A stretch of 64,000 nucleotides of DNA from Streptomyces griseoloalbus (GTDB taxonomy: Bacteria > Actinomycetota > Actinomycetes > Streptomycetales > Streptomycetaceae), in the NCBI GenBank assembly GCA_014650015.1, contig BMUD01000026.1:1-64000 (forward strand). Direction: 5' to 3'. Numbering within the stretch: position 1 is the first letter of the stretch; every line of letters starts with the position of its first letter. This document shows positions 1-7,286 of this stretch, piece after piece. Below the pieces are notes generated by a model. The model did no database searches, was not told the DNA's origin, and worked only from the letters and a program-made list of their open reading frames with translations. The position numbers and the translations under genes are program-made.

Positions 1-349
1 ATCTCGGCCAGTAACGAGCCGAGACTTCCGCAGCGGCCACGACGTCACACCTGACCAGCAGAAATGACACAAGAGGTTCGGAAAGAGAACGACCTCTAAA
101 GCCGTGGAGCCGACCGCCCCAGCCACAGAGGGTGTCTCCCCGCTTCATGCCCGCAGCCGCCGAGCGCGCCGCCGGGCGCGGCCAGCCGGGGCGCAGACAG
201 GAGGCGGGCCGCGCCGCAGAGGCGGCGCGCGCCCGCGCCGTGCGCGGGCCTTGAACCAGTAGAGAAAGTTTGAATCATGCTCGGGCCCCGGGTGGTTGAT
301 GCGGCTCGTGAGCCTGGCTCCTGCTGGTGCGTGGTGTAGAACCCTGGGC
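1..349. other. Non-coding stretch upstream of the XRE gene
   Basis: No convincing gene is seen. Minus-strand reading frames here are Arg/Pro/Ala-rich and look like high-GC antisense noise. The segment at 150-250 is extremely GC-rich. It probably holds the promoter region of the XRE regulator that follows, but I cannot point to clear -35 and -10 boxes. Confidence 0.5.
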
Positions 350-1201
350 ATGGGGAGTGAACGGCGGGAGCGGATGAAGACGCTCGGGGCACGTCTTCGC
401 GGGCTTCGTGCAGAGGCCGGCATGACGGGTGCCGTGTTGGCGCAGCGGGCTGGAGTGGGACAGCCGACCGTGTCCAAAGTCGAGACCGGGCGCATGGTTC
501 CGAGTGCTGATGTGCTTGACCGGCTCTCGCGGGCCCTCGACCTCGATGAGTCGACTGCGGGTGAAGTGCGTGATCTCTTGGCTGCGGTGGAGTCTGCGTC
601 AGACACCGAGCAACCGGTCTCTGGTGGTGCTCCGGCTGGCCTGACGGTCGATGAAGAGGTTCGGTCCGCTCGCCTGGTGCGTTCGTTCCAATGTGTCGTT
701 CTCCCGGCCATGCTCCAGAGTGCGGAGTACGCCCGGCACGTCTTTGAAAGCGCACCGAGGGCGACCCCGGAGAAAGTCGGCCGGGCTGTCGCTGCCCGTG
801 TGGAGCGGCAGAGCGTCTTGTACGAGCCGGGGCGGGAGTCGGTGTTCGTGCTGACGGAAGCCGTGTTGCGGACCTGGCCGGGGAGTCCGGCTCTCATGCT
901 GGCCCAGCTCGACCGGTTGCTGGCCGTCGAGAGTCTGAGCACTGTGCGCCTTGGGATCATCCCCTGGCGCCGACCGGTGCCGGTCTTGCCTCGCCACGGG
1001 TTCACGCTGTGCGATCAGCGGGCCGTCGTGGTGGAGAGCTTCAGCGGTGAGCGGGTCTCCGACGATGCCGACGAACTGGCCTCCTACGAGGAGACGTTCG
1101 GCCGCTTCGAGGAGGCTGCTGTCTTTGGTGAGGAGGCGCGGCACCTGCTGTTGCTGGTGATGAAGGAGTTCCGCGACTTGGGAGACACCCTCACTCCTTA
1201 G
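350..1201 (+). CDS. XRE-family HTH regulator with DUF5753-type ligand domain
   Basis: A 283-residue protein. An N-terminal helix-turn-helix (about residues 9-65, with LAQRAGVGQPTVSKVETGR) is followed by a long C-terminal domain like the DUF5753 domain of many Streptomyces regulators (VLPAMLQSAEYARHVFE region onward). In the family, such regulators are often paired with a small ATP-binding protein, and one follows at 1299. It should be a cytoplasmic DNA-binding regulator of the element or of a nearby target. The ATG at 350 has no good ribosome site; an internal ATG at 374 (MKTLGARL) follows GGGAG closely and would also keep the whole HTH. No GTCTAG palindrome lies in front of this gene, unlike the next units. 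Confidence 0.85.
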   Translation: MGSERRERMKTLGARLRGLRAEAGMTGAVLAQRAGVGQPTVSKVETGRMVPSADVLDRLSRALDLDESTAGEVRDLLAAVESASDTEQPVSGGAPAGLTVDEEVRSARLVRSFQCVVLPAMLQSAEYARHVFESAPRATPEKVGRAVAARVERQSVLYEPGRESVFVLTEAVLRTWPGSPALMLAQLDRLLAVESLSTVRLGIIPWRRPVPVLPRHGFTLCDQRAVVVESFSGERVSDDADELASYEETFGRFEEAAVFGEEARHLLLLVMKEFRDLGDTLTP

Positions 1202-1264
1202 AGGAATAATTCCTCTCGATGCCTGGCCTGTTGGTGATGCATGGGAATACTCTGCCGCTGGGCT

Positions 1265-1280
1265 GTCTAGCCCCCTAGAC
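1265..1280. promoter_or_regulatory. Palindromic operator-like site 1
   Basis: GTCTAGCCCCCTAGAC has GTCTAG and CTAGAC arms around a CCCC centre and ends 18 bp before the start of the ATP-binding protein gene. It belongs to a set of similar sites at 1821, 3564-3655 and 7208, each in front of a transcription unit of the element. The binding protein is unknown. Confidence 0.6.
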
Positions 1281-1298
1281 GTAGGTGAGGAGAGTCCC

Positions 1299-1688
1299 AT
1301 GCGTTCCAAGTGGTGCCGTGCCTTCCCCGGACTGGCTGAGGAAGTGGCACGGGCCCGTCACTTCGTCGCCGCCCTGCTGAGCGACCACGGTCCTGTCGAC
1401 GATGCCGTCCTGGTCGTGAGCGAGCTCGCGACCAATGCCGTGCGGCACACGCTGAGCGGCACGGTCGGCGGCTGGTTCCTCGTGGTGATCGACTTCGGCG
1501 ATGACCTCGTGCGCATCGAGGTGGTCGACCAGGGCGGCGAACACGTGCCGCAGCTGCGCGACGCGAGCACTCATGAAGAGGGCGGCCGCGGGCTGCAGAT
1601 GATCGCGGCCTGCGCGAAGGACTGGGGCGTGAAGACCTGGCCCGAAGGGCGGTCCGTCTGGGCCGATCTCGCGCGGGAGGGCGTGTGA
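1299..1688 (+). CDS. GHKL ATP-binding protein (anti-sigma-kinase-like)
   Basis: A 129-residue single-domain ATPase of the HATPase_c_2/SpoIIAB-RsbW-like group. The N-box is visible at E42-LATN46-AVRH, the G1 box at D77-Q-G-G and the G2 box at G96-R-G-L. Family members either phosphorylate STAS-type partners or act as ATP-binding cofactors of XRE/DUF5753 regulators. The neighbour at 350 is such a regulator and a PP2C phosphatase lies at 2712, so a phosphorylation or ATP-sensing role in controlling the element is plausible but inferred. An operator-like palindrome lies just upstream. The ATG is preceded by GGTGAGGAGAG. Confidence 0.85.
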   Translation: MRSKWCRAFPGLAEEVARARHFVAALLSDHGPVDDAVLVVSELATNAVRHTLSGTVGGWFLVVIDFGDDLVRIEVVDQGGEHVPQLRDASTHEEGGRGLQMIAACAKDWGVKTWPEGRSVWADLAREGV

Positions 1689-1820
1689 CCACGCTCCGCC
1701 CGGTGTCGGGTCGTGGCTCCTTTGTGGGCGGTAGCGGGTGAGTCCTCGGGGTGTACCGCGGCGATTGGCCGACTTCTACGTGATCGGCGTTCAGTCGGGA
1801 CGGCGCCTCCCGCCCATTCC

Positions 1821-1836
1821 GTCTAGGGCCCTAGAC
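1821..1836. promoter_or_regulatory. Palindromic operator-like site 2
   Basis: GTCTAGGGCCCTAGAC is a perfect 16-bp palindrome, 27 bp upstream of the ATG at 1864. It shares both GTCTAG/CTAGAC arms with the site at 1265. The position fits repression of the HTH-PP2C gene pair that follows. Confidence 0.6.
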
Positions 1837-1863
1837 TCCTGGTTACTGCTAGGAGGTGAGGTC

Positions 1864-2715
1864 ATGTCGGACGAGCTGCAACGGATCATGGCGATCGATG
1901 ATCCGTACCGGCTTCTGCGCGAGGTCACGACTCGGTTGGCCGACGCGCAGCAAGAGGTGACCGAGCTGGCCCGGCTCCGGCGCCGTGTGGTGCAGGACCT
2001 CCATGCGCAAGGGCTGTCGTATGCGCAGATCGCGGCAAAGGCCGGGCTGAGTCGCGGGCGGATTCACCAGATCCGGCACACCGGGCCGGCGCCGGAAGGG
2101 GCCTTCCTCGGCAGGGGCGCCGTCACGGTCGCTACCCCGTTGCGTCGTGACGACGAACGCGGGCGGACGGTCGTTGCCGTGGACGACGTCAGTTCCGGCA
2201 AGCGTCTGGAAGACCTGGCGCGGTCGTACGGGCTCGACGTCACCTCGGAGCATGTGCCGGTGAGCGGTGAGATCGACCTCAACCGGGACGGCCTGGTCGT
2301 CGTCTGCGGGCCGCGCATGTCCCAGGAGATGTGGGAGACGTACGCGCAGGATCCCGTACTGCGCTGGGAGCGAGCGGAAGACGGGCCCTGGACCCTGGTG
2401 GACCGCCGTACCGGCGTCGTGTACCGGTCGGGCCAGGACAGTGAGCCGGCCCGCCCGTACGACGTCGGGTATCTCGGCAGGCTGTCACGCCCGGACGGCT
2501 CCGGTTCGCTGCTGGCCATCGCCGGTATCCACACGCAAGGCTCCCTCGGCGTCGTGCAGCTGCTCGCCTCCGACCTCAACGCGCTGTGGGGCCAGGTGGG
2601 GGACCACCGCTTCTCCACGCTGGTGGGTGTCGAGTACGACCCAGAGACCAGCGAACCACAGTCCGTCGAACTGCTCTGCCCTCTGTACCGGCACGACGAG
2701 GAGACAGCGGCGTGA
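1864..2715 (+). CDS. HTH protein with C-terminal sensor-like domain
   Basis: A 283-residue protein. Residues about 20-50 are a helical Arg/Glu-rich stretch, and residues about 58-82 (LSYAQIAAKAGLSRGRIHQIR) form a sigma-region-4-like helix-turn-helix. The remaining ~200 residues form an alpha/beta domain I cannot name with certainty; it contains VVVCGPRMSQ, then an aspartate/tryptophan-rich stretch, then LLAIAGIHTQGSLG. The ATG at 1864 is chosen because AGGAGGTGAG ends 3 bases before it; a GTG further upstream at 1738 would put the operator inside the gene. The stop overlaps the start of the PP2C gene in a GTGA, so the two are translationally coupled and probably cooperate. It is a candidate for the protein that binds the GTCTAG palindromes. 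Confidence 0.75.
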   Translation: MSDELQRIMAIDDPYRLLREVTTRLADAQQEVTELARLRRRVVQDLHAQGLSYAQIAAKAGLSRGRIHQIRHTGPAPEGAFLGRGAVTVATPLRRDDERGRTVVAVDDVSSGKRLEDLARSYGLDVTSEHVPVSGEIDLNRDGLVVVCGPRMSQEMWETYAQDPVLRWERAEDGPWTLVDRRTGVVYRSGQDSEPARPYDVGYLGRLSRPDGSGSLLAIAGIHTQGSLGVVQLLASDLNALWGQVGDHRFSTLVGVEYDPETSEPQSVELLCPLYRHDEETAA

Positions 2716-3533
2716 GGGTCACCCTCTCCACGCTGCCTGCCGACCCGGACCGGGAAAACGAAGACTTCGCGGCCGCCGCTCCCGGCGCTGCCGTCCTCCT
2801 CGACGGTGCCGGCGTCGGCGGGGCCGAGACCGGGTGCGCGCATGGTGTCGCGTGGTTCTCGGCAACGCTGGGCGGCTTGCTGCTGCGCAGCATCACCACG
2901 CAGCCTGCCCGACCGCTCACCGACTGCCTGGCTGACTCCATCGGGCTCGTCCGGGCGCTGCACGAGGACAGTTGTGACCTGGCCTACCGGGCGAGTCCGA
3001 CCAGTACGGTCGTCGCCGCACGGGCTGATGGGGAAGTCCTGGAGTACCTCGTTCTCGGTGACTCCTCGCTTCTCCTCGCCGGCACGGACGGAAGCATTGA
3101 CGTGCGCACCGACCGGCGCCTGGACGAGGTGGGCAGGCGGCTGCGTGGGCCAGTCGACGCACTGCCCACCGGCTCCCCCGAACACTCCGCCGCACTGGCC
3201 GAGTTCCGGGACGCACTGACGGGGCTGCGCAACCGTCCGGGCGGCTTCTGGGTCGCCGGCCCCGATCCGCGGGCGGCCGAGCACGCCCTGGCAGGGGCGG
3301 TGCCGCTGTCGTACCTGGCGTCCGTCTCACTGCTGAGCGATGGCGCGACCCGGCTGGTCGACCGCTTCGAACTCATCGACTGGCAAAAGGCGTTGTCTGT
3401 ACTCGACTCCTCCGGTCCGGACGAGCTGATCCGCCGCGTACGCGAAGCCGAAGCCGACGACCCCGACGGTCGACGTTGGCCGCGCGGCAAGGCGCGGGAT
3501 GACGCCACCGTCCTGCACTGGGAGCTTCCCTAA
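2712..3533 (+). CDS. PP2C-type serine/threonine phosphatase
   Basis: A 273-residue soluble protein with the metal-binding motifs of PP2C/SpoIIE-like phosphatases: RENED at residues 14-18, LLDGAG with D31, LGDSS in the middle, SDGA with D210 and a C-terminal RDDAT with D263-D264. No membrane segment or fused sensor is seen. It starts with GTG inside the stop region of the preceding HTH gene, so the two are made together. Together with the GHKL protein at 1299, this gives the element both a possible kinase-like ATPase and a phosphatase. The substrate is not known. Confidence 0.85.
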   Translation: MRVTLSTLPADPDRENEDFAAAAPGAAVLLDGAGVGGAETGCAHGVAWFSATLGGLLLRSITTQPARPLTDCLADSIGLVRALHEDSCDLAYRASPTSTVVAARADGEVLEYLVLGDSSLLLAGTDGSIDVRTDRRLDEVGRRLRGPVDALPTGSPEHSAALAEFRDALTGLRNRPGGFWVAGPDPRAAEHALAGAVPLSYLASVSLLSDGATRLVDRFELIDWQKALSVLDSSGPDELIRRVREAEADDPDGRRWPRGKARDDATVLHWELP

Positions 3534-3563
3534 CGCCTTCGGGCGCCAAGACGGACTTGCATA

Positions 3564-3655
3564 CCCCCCTAGACAGTTGACGGTGCGTCGGTTTACGGTG
3601 GGTGTCAACCCCCCTAGACAGTTGAGGGTGGGCCTCCCCTGGCTGTCTAGGGGGG
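3564..3655. promoter_or_regulatory. Cluster of three half-operators before the transfer operon
   Basis: CCCCCCTAGACAGTTGA occurs at 3564-3580 and again, identically, at 3609-3625, exactly 45 bp apart. An inverted copy, CTGTCTAGGGGGG, lies at 3643-3655. The CTAGAC/GTCTAG arms match the full palindromes elsewhere in the element. The last copy ends 56 bp before the SCO3933-family gene that opens the transfer operon. Confidence 0.65.
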
Positions 3656-3711
3656 TATTCAGTTCGCGTCACGCCGGTTGACCGGCGTCAACAACCCTGT
3701 GAGGTACAGAA

Positions 3712-4059
3712 ATGCGTGTCATCCCCGTGGACACTTCGGGCGCGACGCTGCTCGTGACCAAGCTGCCCGAGGTCAAGGTCAGGGACCGGCAGACCGGAGA
3801 AGTCGCCGTGGACCCGGTGACCAACCAGCGCCTCATGGTCCTGGAGTTGGTGTTCATCGCGGCCGGCGGCTCGGACATGATGAAAGTCACCGTCCCCGAA
3901 CAGGGCATCGGTGACGGCCTGGTGATGGGCGCGCCGGTCATCCTGTCCGGTCTGGTGGCCCGGCCGTGGGAGAGCGAGTTCGGCGGACGCGCCCGGCACG
4001 GCATCGCGTACCGTGCCGACGCCGTCATGGTCGACGCCCCGGCACCGGTGCGGGGCTGA
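3712..4059 (+). CDS. SCO3933-family regulatory protein
   Basis: A 115-residue soluble protein that I recognise as the SCO3933 family, usually the first gene of the transfer operon in Streptomyces AICEs. Recognisable stretches are MRVIPVDTS at the N-terminus, LPEVKVRDRQTGEVAVDPVT in the middle and GLVARPWESEF near the C-terminus. The fold looks mainly beta, with no classical helix-turn-helix, and its molecular role is not established to my knowledge. It lies 5 bp before the Tra ATPase gene, so the two are one transcript. The ATG follows GTGAGGTACAGAA, a modest ribosome site. Confidence 0.85.
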   Translation: MRVIPVDTSGATLLVTKLPEVKVRDRQTGEVAVDPVTNQRLMVLELVFIAAGGSDMMKVTVPEQGIGDGLVMGAPVILSGLVARPWESEFGGRARHGIAYRADAVMVDAPAPVRG

Positions 4060-4064
4060 GCGCC

Positions 4065-5426
4065 ATGACCGACACCTTCCGGACTCTGTTACCCGTCTTG
4101 CTGGTCGTGGTCGCGCTGCTGGTAGTGCGCCGCCGTGTGCCGGTGCTGTTCTGGTGGCTCGTCGGATATCCCGTCGCCGTGCTCCGAGTGCTCGCCTCGT
4201 ACCGCGCCACCATGGACGCGTGCGGGCTGACGGTCCCTGCCTCGGCCGTTCGCCGGGCCACCGCCCGGATGATCGGGCGGCAGGCGGCCCCCGTCCCTCC
4301 TCGCCACTCGTTCCCGCTGCCCACCGCGTCCGGGCTCGTGATGCGACTGCGCATGGCGGCCGGGCAGGCGCCCGAAGACTTCACCGCCTCGGCCGACCGG
4401 CTGCGGCACGCCTGGGGCGCCCACGCCGTGCACGTACGTCCCACGAAGCCGGGACGGCTCGAACTGCGGCTGGTCGGCTGGGACGTGCTCGCCGAGGTAC
4501 GGCCCGCCCGGCGACGGTTGGCGACTGAACCGCTCTCGCTGCCGCTGGCACTGCGGGAGGACGGCGAGTGGCATGTACGGAATTTCCGCACCGTGCCACA
4601 CGAACTCATCCTCGGCGCCACACAGTCCGGTAAGTCCGTCTACCTGCGCAACCTGCTGTGCGGCCTGGCCCGGCAACCGGTCGTGCTGGTCGGCATCGAC
4701 TGCAAATGGGGCGTCGAACTGGCGCCCTTCGCGCCCCGCCTGTCCGCGCTCGCCGACCACCCGGACCGTGCGAACAATCTCCTCGACGTCCTGCTGGATG
4801 AGATGGAAGCACGGTTCCGCCTGATCGGGCTCTCGGGAGATGCCGGACCCGACTCCGTGCTCACCTCGGACGTGTGGGGACTGCCGGAATCCGTGCGGCC
4901 GGTGCCGGTCGTGGTCGTCGTGGACGAGGTGGCCGAACTCTTCCTCGCAGCGGGCAAGGACGAAGAGAAGCGCCGGGATGCCATGGTCACCAAGCTCATC
5001 CGTATCGCCCAGCTCGGCCGCGCGGCCGGCATCTACCTGGAGGTGTGCGGCCAGCGCTTCGGCTCCGAACTCGGCAAGGGGGCCACCATGCTGCGCGCTC
5101 AGCTGACCGGCCGGGTGTGCCACCGCGTCAACGACGAGTCGTCGGCGAACATGGCGCTCGCCGACATCTCCCCTGAGGCGGCACTCGCCGCAACCTCGAT
5201 TCCCGCCGACCGGCCTGGTGTCGCCGTCGTCGGAGACTCTTCCGGCGGCTGGTCCCGAGTCCGCTCGCCCCACCTCACCCTCGATGACGCGGCAGCCGTC
5301 TGCCGCGACACCGCCGCCCTGGTTCCGGAACTCCCGCGGCTCGACTCCTTCCGGCCCGTCATCGAGTCGGCCGCGCCGTCCTCGTCCTCCGCCGCCGTGC
5401 CCGCCACCCGCCTGGCGACCGAGTAG
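4065..5426 (+). CDS. FtsK/SpoIIIE-like conjugative DNA translocase (TraSA type)
   Basis: A 453-residue protein that should pump double-stranded element DNA between mycelial compartments; a single septal FtsK-like protein does this in Streptomyces conjugation. One or two N-terminal membrane segments (about residues 6-45) precede the ATPase core. Walker A is GATQSGKS at residues 184-191, and Walker B is a run of valines ending in D287-E288. A later AGIYLEVCGQRFGSELG stretch fits the FtsK core. The length suits AICE Tra proteins. The gene follows the SCO3933-family gene by 5 bp. Confidence 0.9.
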   Translation: MTDTFRTLLPVLLVVVALLVVRRRVPVLFWWLVGYPVAVLRVLASYRATMDACGLTVPASAVRRATARMIGRQAAPVPPRHSFPLPTASGLVMRLRMAAGQAPEDFTASADRLRHAWGAHAVHVRPTKPGRLELRLVGWDVLAEVRPARRRLATEPLSLPLALREDGEWHVRNFRTVPHELILGATQSGKSVYLRNLLCGLARQPVVLVGIDCKWGVELAPFAPRLSALADHPDRANNLLDVLLDEMEARFRLIGLSGDAGPDSVLTSDVWGLPESVRPVPVVVVVDEVAELFLAAGKDEEKRRDAMVTKLIRIAQLGRAAGIYLEVCGQRFGSELGKGATMLRAQLTGRVCHRVNDESSANMALADISPEAALAATSIPADRPGVAVVGDSSGGWSRVRSPHLTLDDAAAVCRDTAALVPELPRLDSFRPVIESAAPSSSSAAVPATRLATE

Positions 5427-5508
5427 CCGCATTCCCCCTTCTGCGGCCGGCGTGACCGTCTCGCGCCACGTCCCTACCCCGCCCATGCCCGAAACCGAGA
5501 GGAAGCCC

Positions 5509-5721
5509 ATGCCCCGCCCCACCATCGCCGAGGTGAGCGCGCTGATCGCCGATCTGGCCGCGTTTCGGCAGGACCGGACCCCGGCCGACCACGCCGCGCT
5601 CATGCAACGCAAGGCGGACGTCCTGGAGCGCATCGCCGCCCACACCCCCGGTGACGCCGACGCCGCAGAGGTGGCCCGCCTCGCCCGTGAGCGCGCCGAC
5701 GCCCTCAAGCCCGCCGACTGA
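5509..5721 (+). CDS. Small helical protein of the transfer operon
   Basis: A 70-residue soluble, Ala/Arg/Asp-rich protein predicted to be mostly helical (IADLAAFRQDR, ALMQRKADVLERI). The ATG at 5509 is chosen because GAGAGGAAG stands just in front; an in-frame ATG at 5485 lacks such a site. Similar small proteins sit between Tra and the spread proteins in AICEs, but I cannot assign a function. Confidence 0.7.
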   Translation: MPRPTIAEVSALIADLAAFRQDRTPADHAALMQRKADVLERIAAHTPGDADAAEVARLARERADALKPAD

Positions 5722-5743
5722 GCGAGCGGAAGGAGTCGATCCG

Positions 5744-6451
5744 ATGCGAGCCCACTTGGCCCGCGTGGACGCTGTGATCGTTCAAGCCGTCATCGCGGGC
5801 GCCCTGTCCTTTTCACACCTGCACGACCTGGCCGAGGCAGCCGGACAGAACGGCTGGAAGGCATGGGCCTACCCCGTCAGCGTCGACCTGCTGCTGGTAG
5901 CCGCTTGGCGCCGGATGAGGCAGTTGCAGCGAGCGGGACAGGCGGCAGGCGGCCCGCGACTGTGGTTCCTCATCGCCCTGGCCGCCTCCCTCGGCGCCAA
6001 CGTGGCCACCGCTGGGCTCCTCGACCTGGACGACGTCCCCGCCTCGCTCCGCGTCGTGGTCGCCGGCTGGCCCGCCGTCGCCTTCTTCGGCGGAACGCTT
6101 CTGGCCCACGCACCACACCTCCCGGAAGCGCCGACCGTCCCGGCCTCGCGGACGGGGGACACGGAGCCACGCCCTGCTCCGGCCACTGACGACACGACCG
6201 ACCGAGAAGCGCTCCCGGCGCCGCTCACCGAGCCTGAGCCCGTCCCCAAGCCCATCGCCGCCGAACCGGTGGCCACCTCGACCCCGGTGCCCGCTCCCGC
6301 CGTTGCTCTGCCGCCTGCCCTGGTCGACCGCGTCCGGGCCATGGCCGAGGAACACCGCTCGACCACCGGCCGCCCCGCCGACCCCGACGCCGTACGCGTC
6401 CGGCTGGGTCTGCCTCCCTCCATGACCGCATCCGTCGCCGCTCACCTCTGA
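5744..6451 (+). CDS. DUF2637 membrane protein, spread protein SpdB-like
   Basis: A 235-residue protein. The N-terminal half holds about four membrane segments (roughly residues 9-27, 42-56, 77-96 and 105-125) typical of DUF2637 spread proteins, with NGWKAWAYPVSVDLLLVAAW as a family-like stretch. A Pro/Thr/Glu-rich linker follows, then a short helical C-terminal domain (LVDRVRAMAEEHRSTTGR) that looks like a degenerate DNA- or protein-binding motif. In Streptomyces, spread proteins help plasmid DNA move through septa after transfer. The ATG is preceded by GGAAGGAG. Confidence 0.82.
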   Translation: MRAHLARVDAVIVQAVIAGALSFSHLHDLAEAAGQNGWKAWAYPVSVDLLLVAAWRRMRQLQRAGQAAGGPRLWFLIALAASLGANVATAGLLDLDDVPASLRVVVAGWPAVAFFGGTLLAHAPHLPEAPTVPASRTGDTEPRPAPATDDTTDREALPAPLTEPEPVPKPIAAEPVATSTPVPAPAVALPPALVDRVRAMAEEHRSTTGRPADPDAVRVRLGLPPSMTASVAAHL

Positions 6452-6466
6452 GAGAGGAGCACCACC

Positions 6467-6646
6467 GTGAACCCGCGCTTCCGCAACGTCCGTCGCATCG
6501 GCCCCGTGAACGTCGCCTCGTACATCCACCGCGGCCGGCACCGGCACCTGGCCGCCTGCACCGCGCCCCGCTGCGACTTCTCCGCCGAGTACGACAGCCG
6601 CGCCGCCGCCGAACTCGCCGCCCGTACCCACCGCTGCTCGGCCTGA
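6467..6646 (+). CDS. Small mobile element transfer protein
   Basis: A 59-residue basic protein (MNPRFRNVRRIGPVNVAS start) with two cysteines in AACTAPRCDF and a third near the end in HRCSA, a pattern I know from the family named mobile element transfer protein. It could bind a metal or nucleic acid through Cys/His residues. The GTG follows GAGAGGAG and lies 16 bp after the DUF2637 gene, so it is in the same operon. Confidence 0.8.
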   Translation: MNPRFRNVRRIGPVNVASYIHRGRHRHLAACTAPRCDFSAEYDSRAAAELAARTHRCSA

Positions 6647-6661
6647 CAGGAGACCACCGCC

Positions 6662-6817
6662 ATGGACGTTCCGCTCTGGCTCGCCCTGCTCGTCGTCGGG
6701 GTCCTCGGCATCAAGCTCATCCGCCCGCCCTGGTGGCTCATCGCCGCACTGCTGCTCGGCGGCTACCTCCTCGCCGACAGCCTGCTGGCCCCCGTCATCG
6801 ACATCGTCGTCAAGTAA
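6662..6817 (+). CDS. Small double-spanning membrane protein
   Basis: A 51-residue hydrophobic protein (MDVPLWLALLVVGVLGIKL start) with two membrane segments around a short KLIRPPWW turn. It lies 15 bp after the previous gene, with AGGAGACC in front of the ATG. Position and topology fit a small Spd-type spread protein; no sequence motif proves it. Confidence 0.7.
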   Translation: MDVPLWLALLVVGVLGIKLIRPPWWLIAALLLGGYLLADSLLAPVIDIVVK

Positions 6818-6837
6818 CCACGAAGGGAGACCCGCTG

Positions 6838-7167
6838 ATGTTCCGGCCGAAGATCCCCACCATGCCCCAACCGACCGGTCTGGTTGCCCCGCCCACCGCT
6901 GTCGCCCCGCCCACCGCTGTCGCCCCGGCCGCCGTTGTGGAGCCGACCGCCGTCACCCCGGCCGTCCCGGCTCCGGTGCCCCCGGCACCGTCCTGTCCGG
7001 CCGTCCAGCTCACCCCGGGCACCGCGCTCGCCCTCGTCGGGGGCGGCGCCGCCGTGGTCCTGGTCGTCGGCGCCGTGCTGGTCTCCATGCTCCTCGCCGT
7101 CGCCATCACCGCCACGTCCGTGGCCGTGTGCGCCGTCGTCATGCGCTCTCTTCTGAGCCGCCGCTGA
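6838..7167 (+). CDS. SpdD-like membrane protein
   Basis: A 109-residue protein. The N-terminal half is Pro/Ala/Val/Thr-rich, with a repeated APPTAV unit encoded by a near-exact DNA repeat (6888-6925). The C-terminal half has one long or two short membrane segments (about residues 63-100). This build, a proline-rich tail plus C-terminal hydrophobic part, is the usual one for SpdD proteins of Streptomyces conjugative elements. It is the last gene of the transfer operon. The ATG follows GAAGGGAGACC. Confidence 0.75.
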   Translation: MFRPKIPTMPQPTGLVAPPTAVAPPTAVAPAAVVEPTAVTPAVPAPVPPAPSCPAVQLTPGTALALVGGGAAVVLVVGAVLVSMLLAVAITATSVAVCAVVMRSLLSRR

Positions 7168-7207
7168 CCCGCTCGTCTCTGGCCCGCCCGCCCAGCTTGC
7201 CTGCACT

Positions 7208-7223
7208 GTCTAGCCCCCTCGAC
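7208..7223. promoter_or_regulatory. Palindromic operator-like site 3
   Basis: GTCTAGCCCCCTCGAC is identical to the site at 1265 apart from one base in the right arm (CTCGAC for CTAGAC). It lies 63 bp upstream of the rep start and would control the rep-xis-int unit. Confidence 0.6.
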
Positions 7224-7286
7224 AAGCCGGGCGGGGGTGCCTGCGCACAGGGAACCCCCGACTTCTCTGCAAGGAGGAAACCGCAC

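Noticed and set aside
96-277. 60-codon minus-strand frame near the left edge
   Set aside because: Arg/Ala/Gly-rich with no ribosome site or motif; probably chance in a GC-rich spacer.
1738-1863. Upstream GTG start extending the HTH gene by 42 codons
   Set aside because: The extension would cover the perfect operator palindrome at 1821 and lacks a ribosome site, while ATG 1864 has AGGAGGTGAG.
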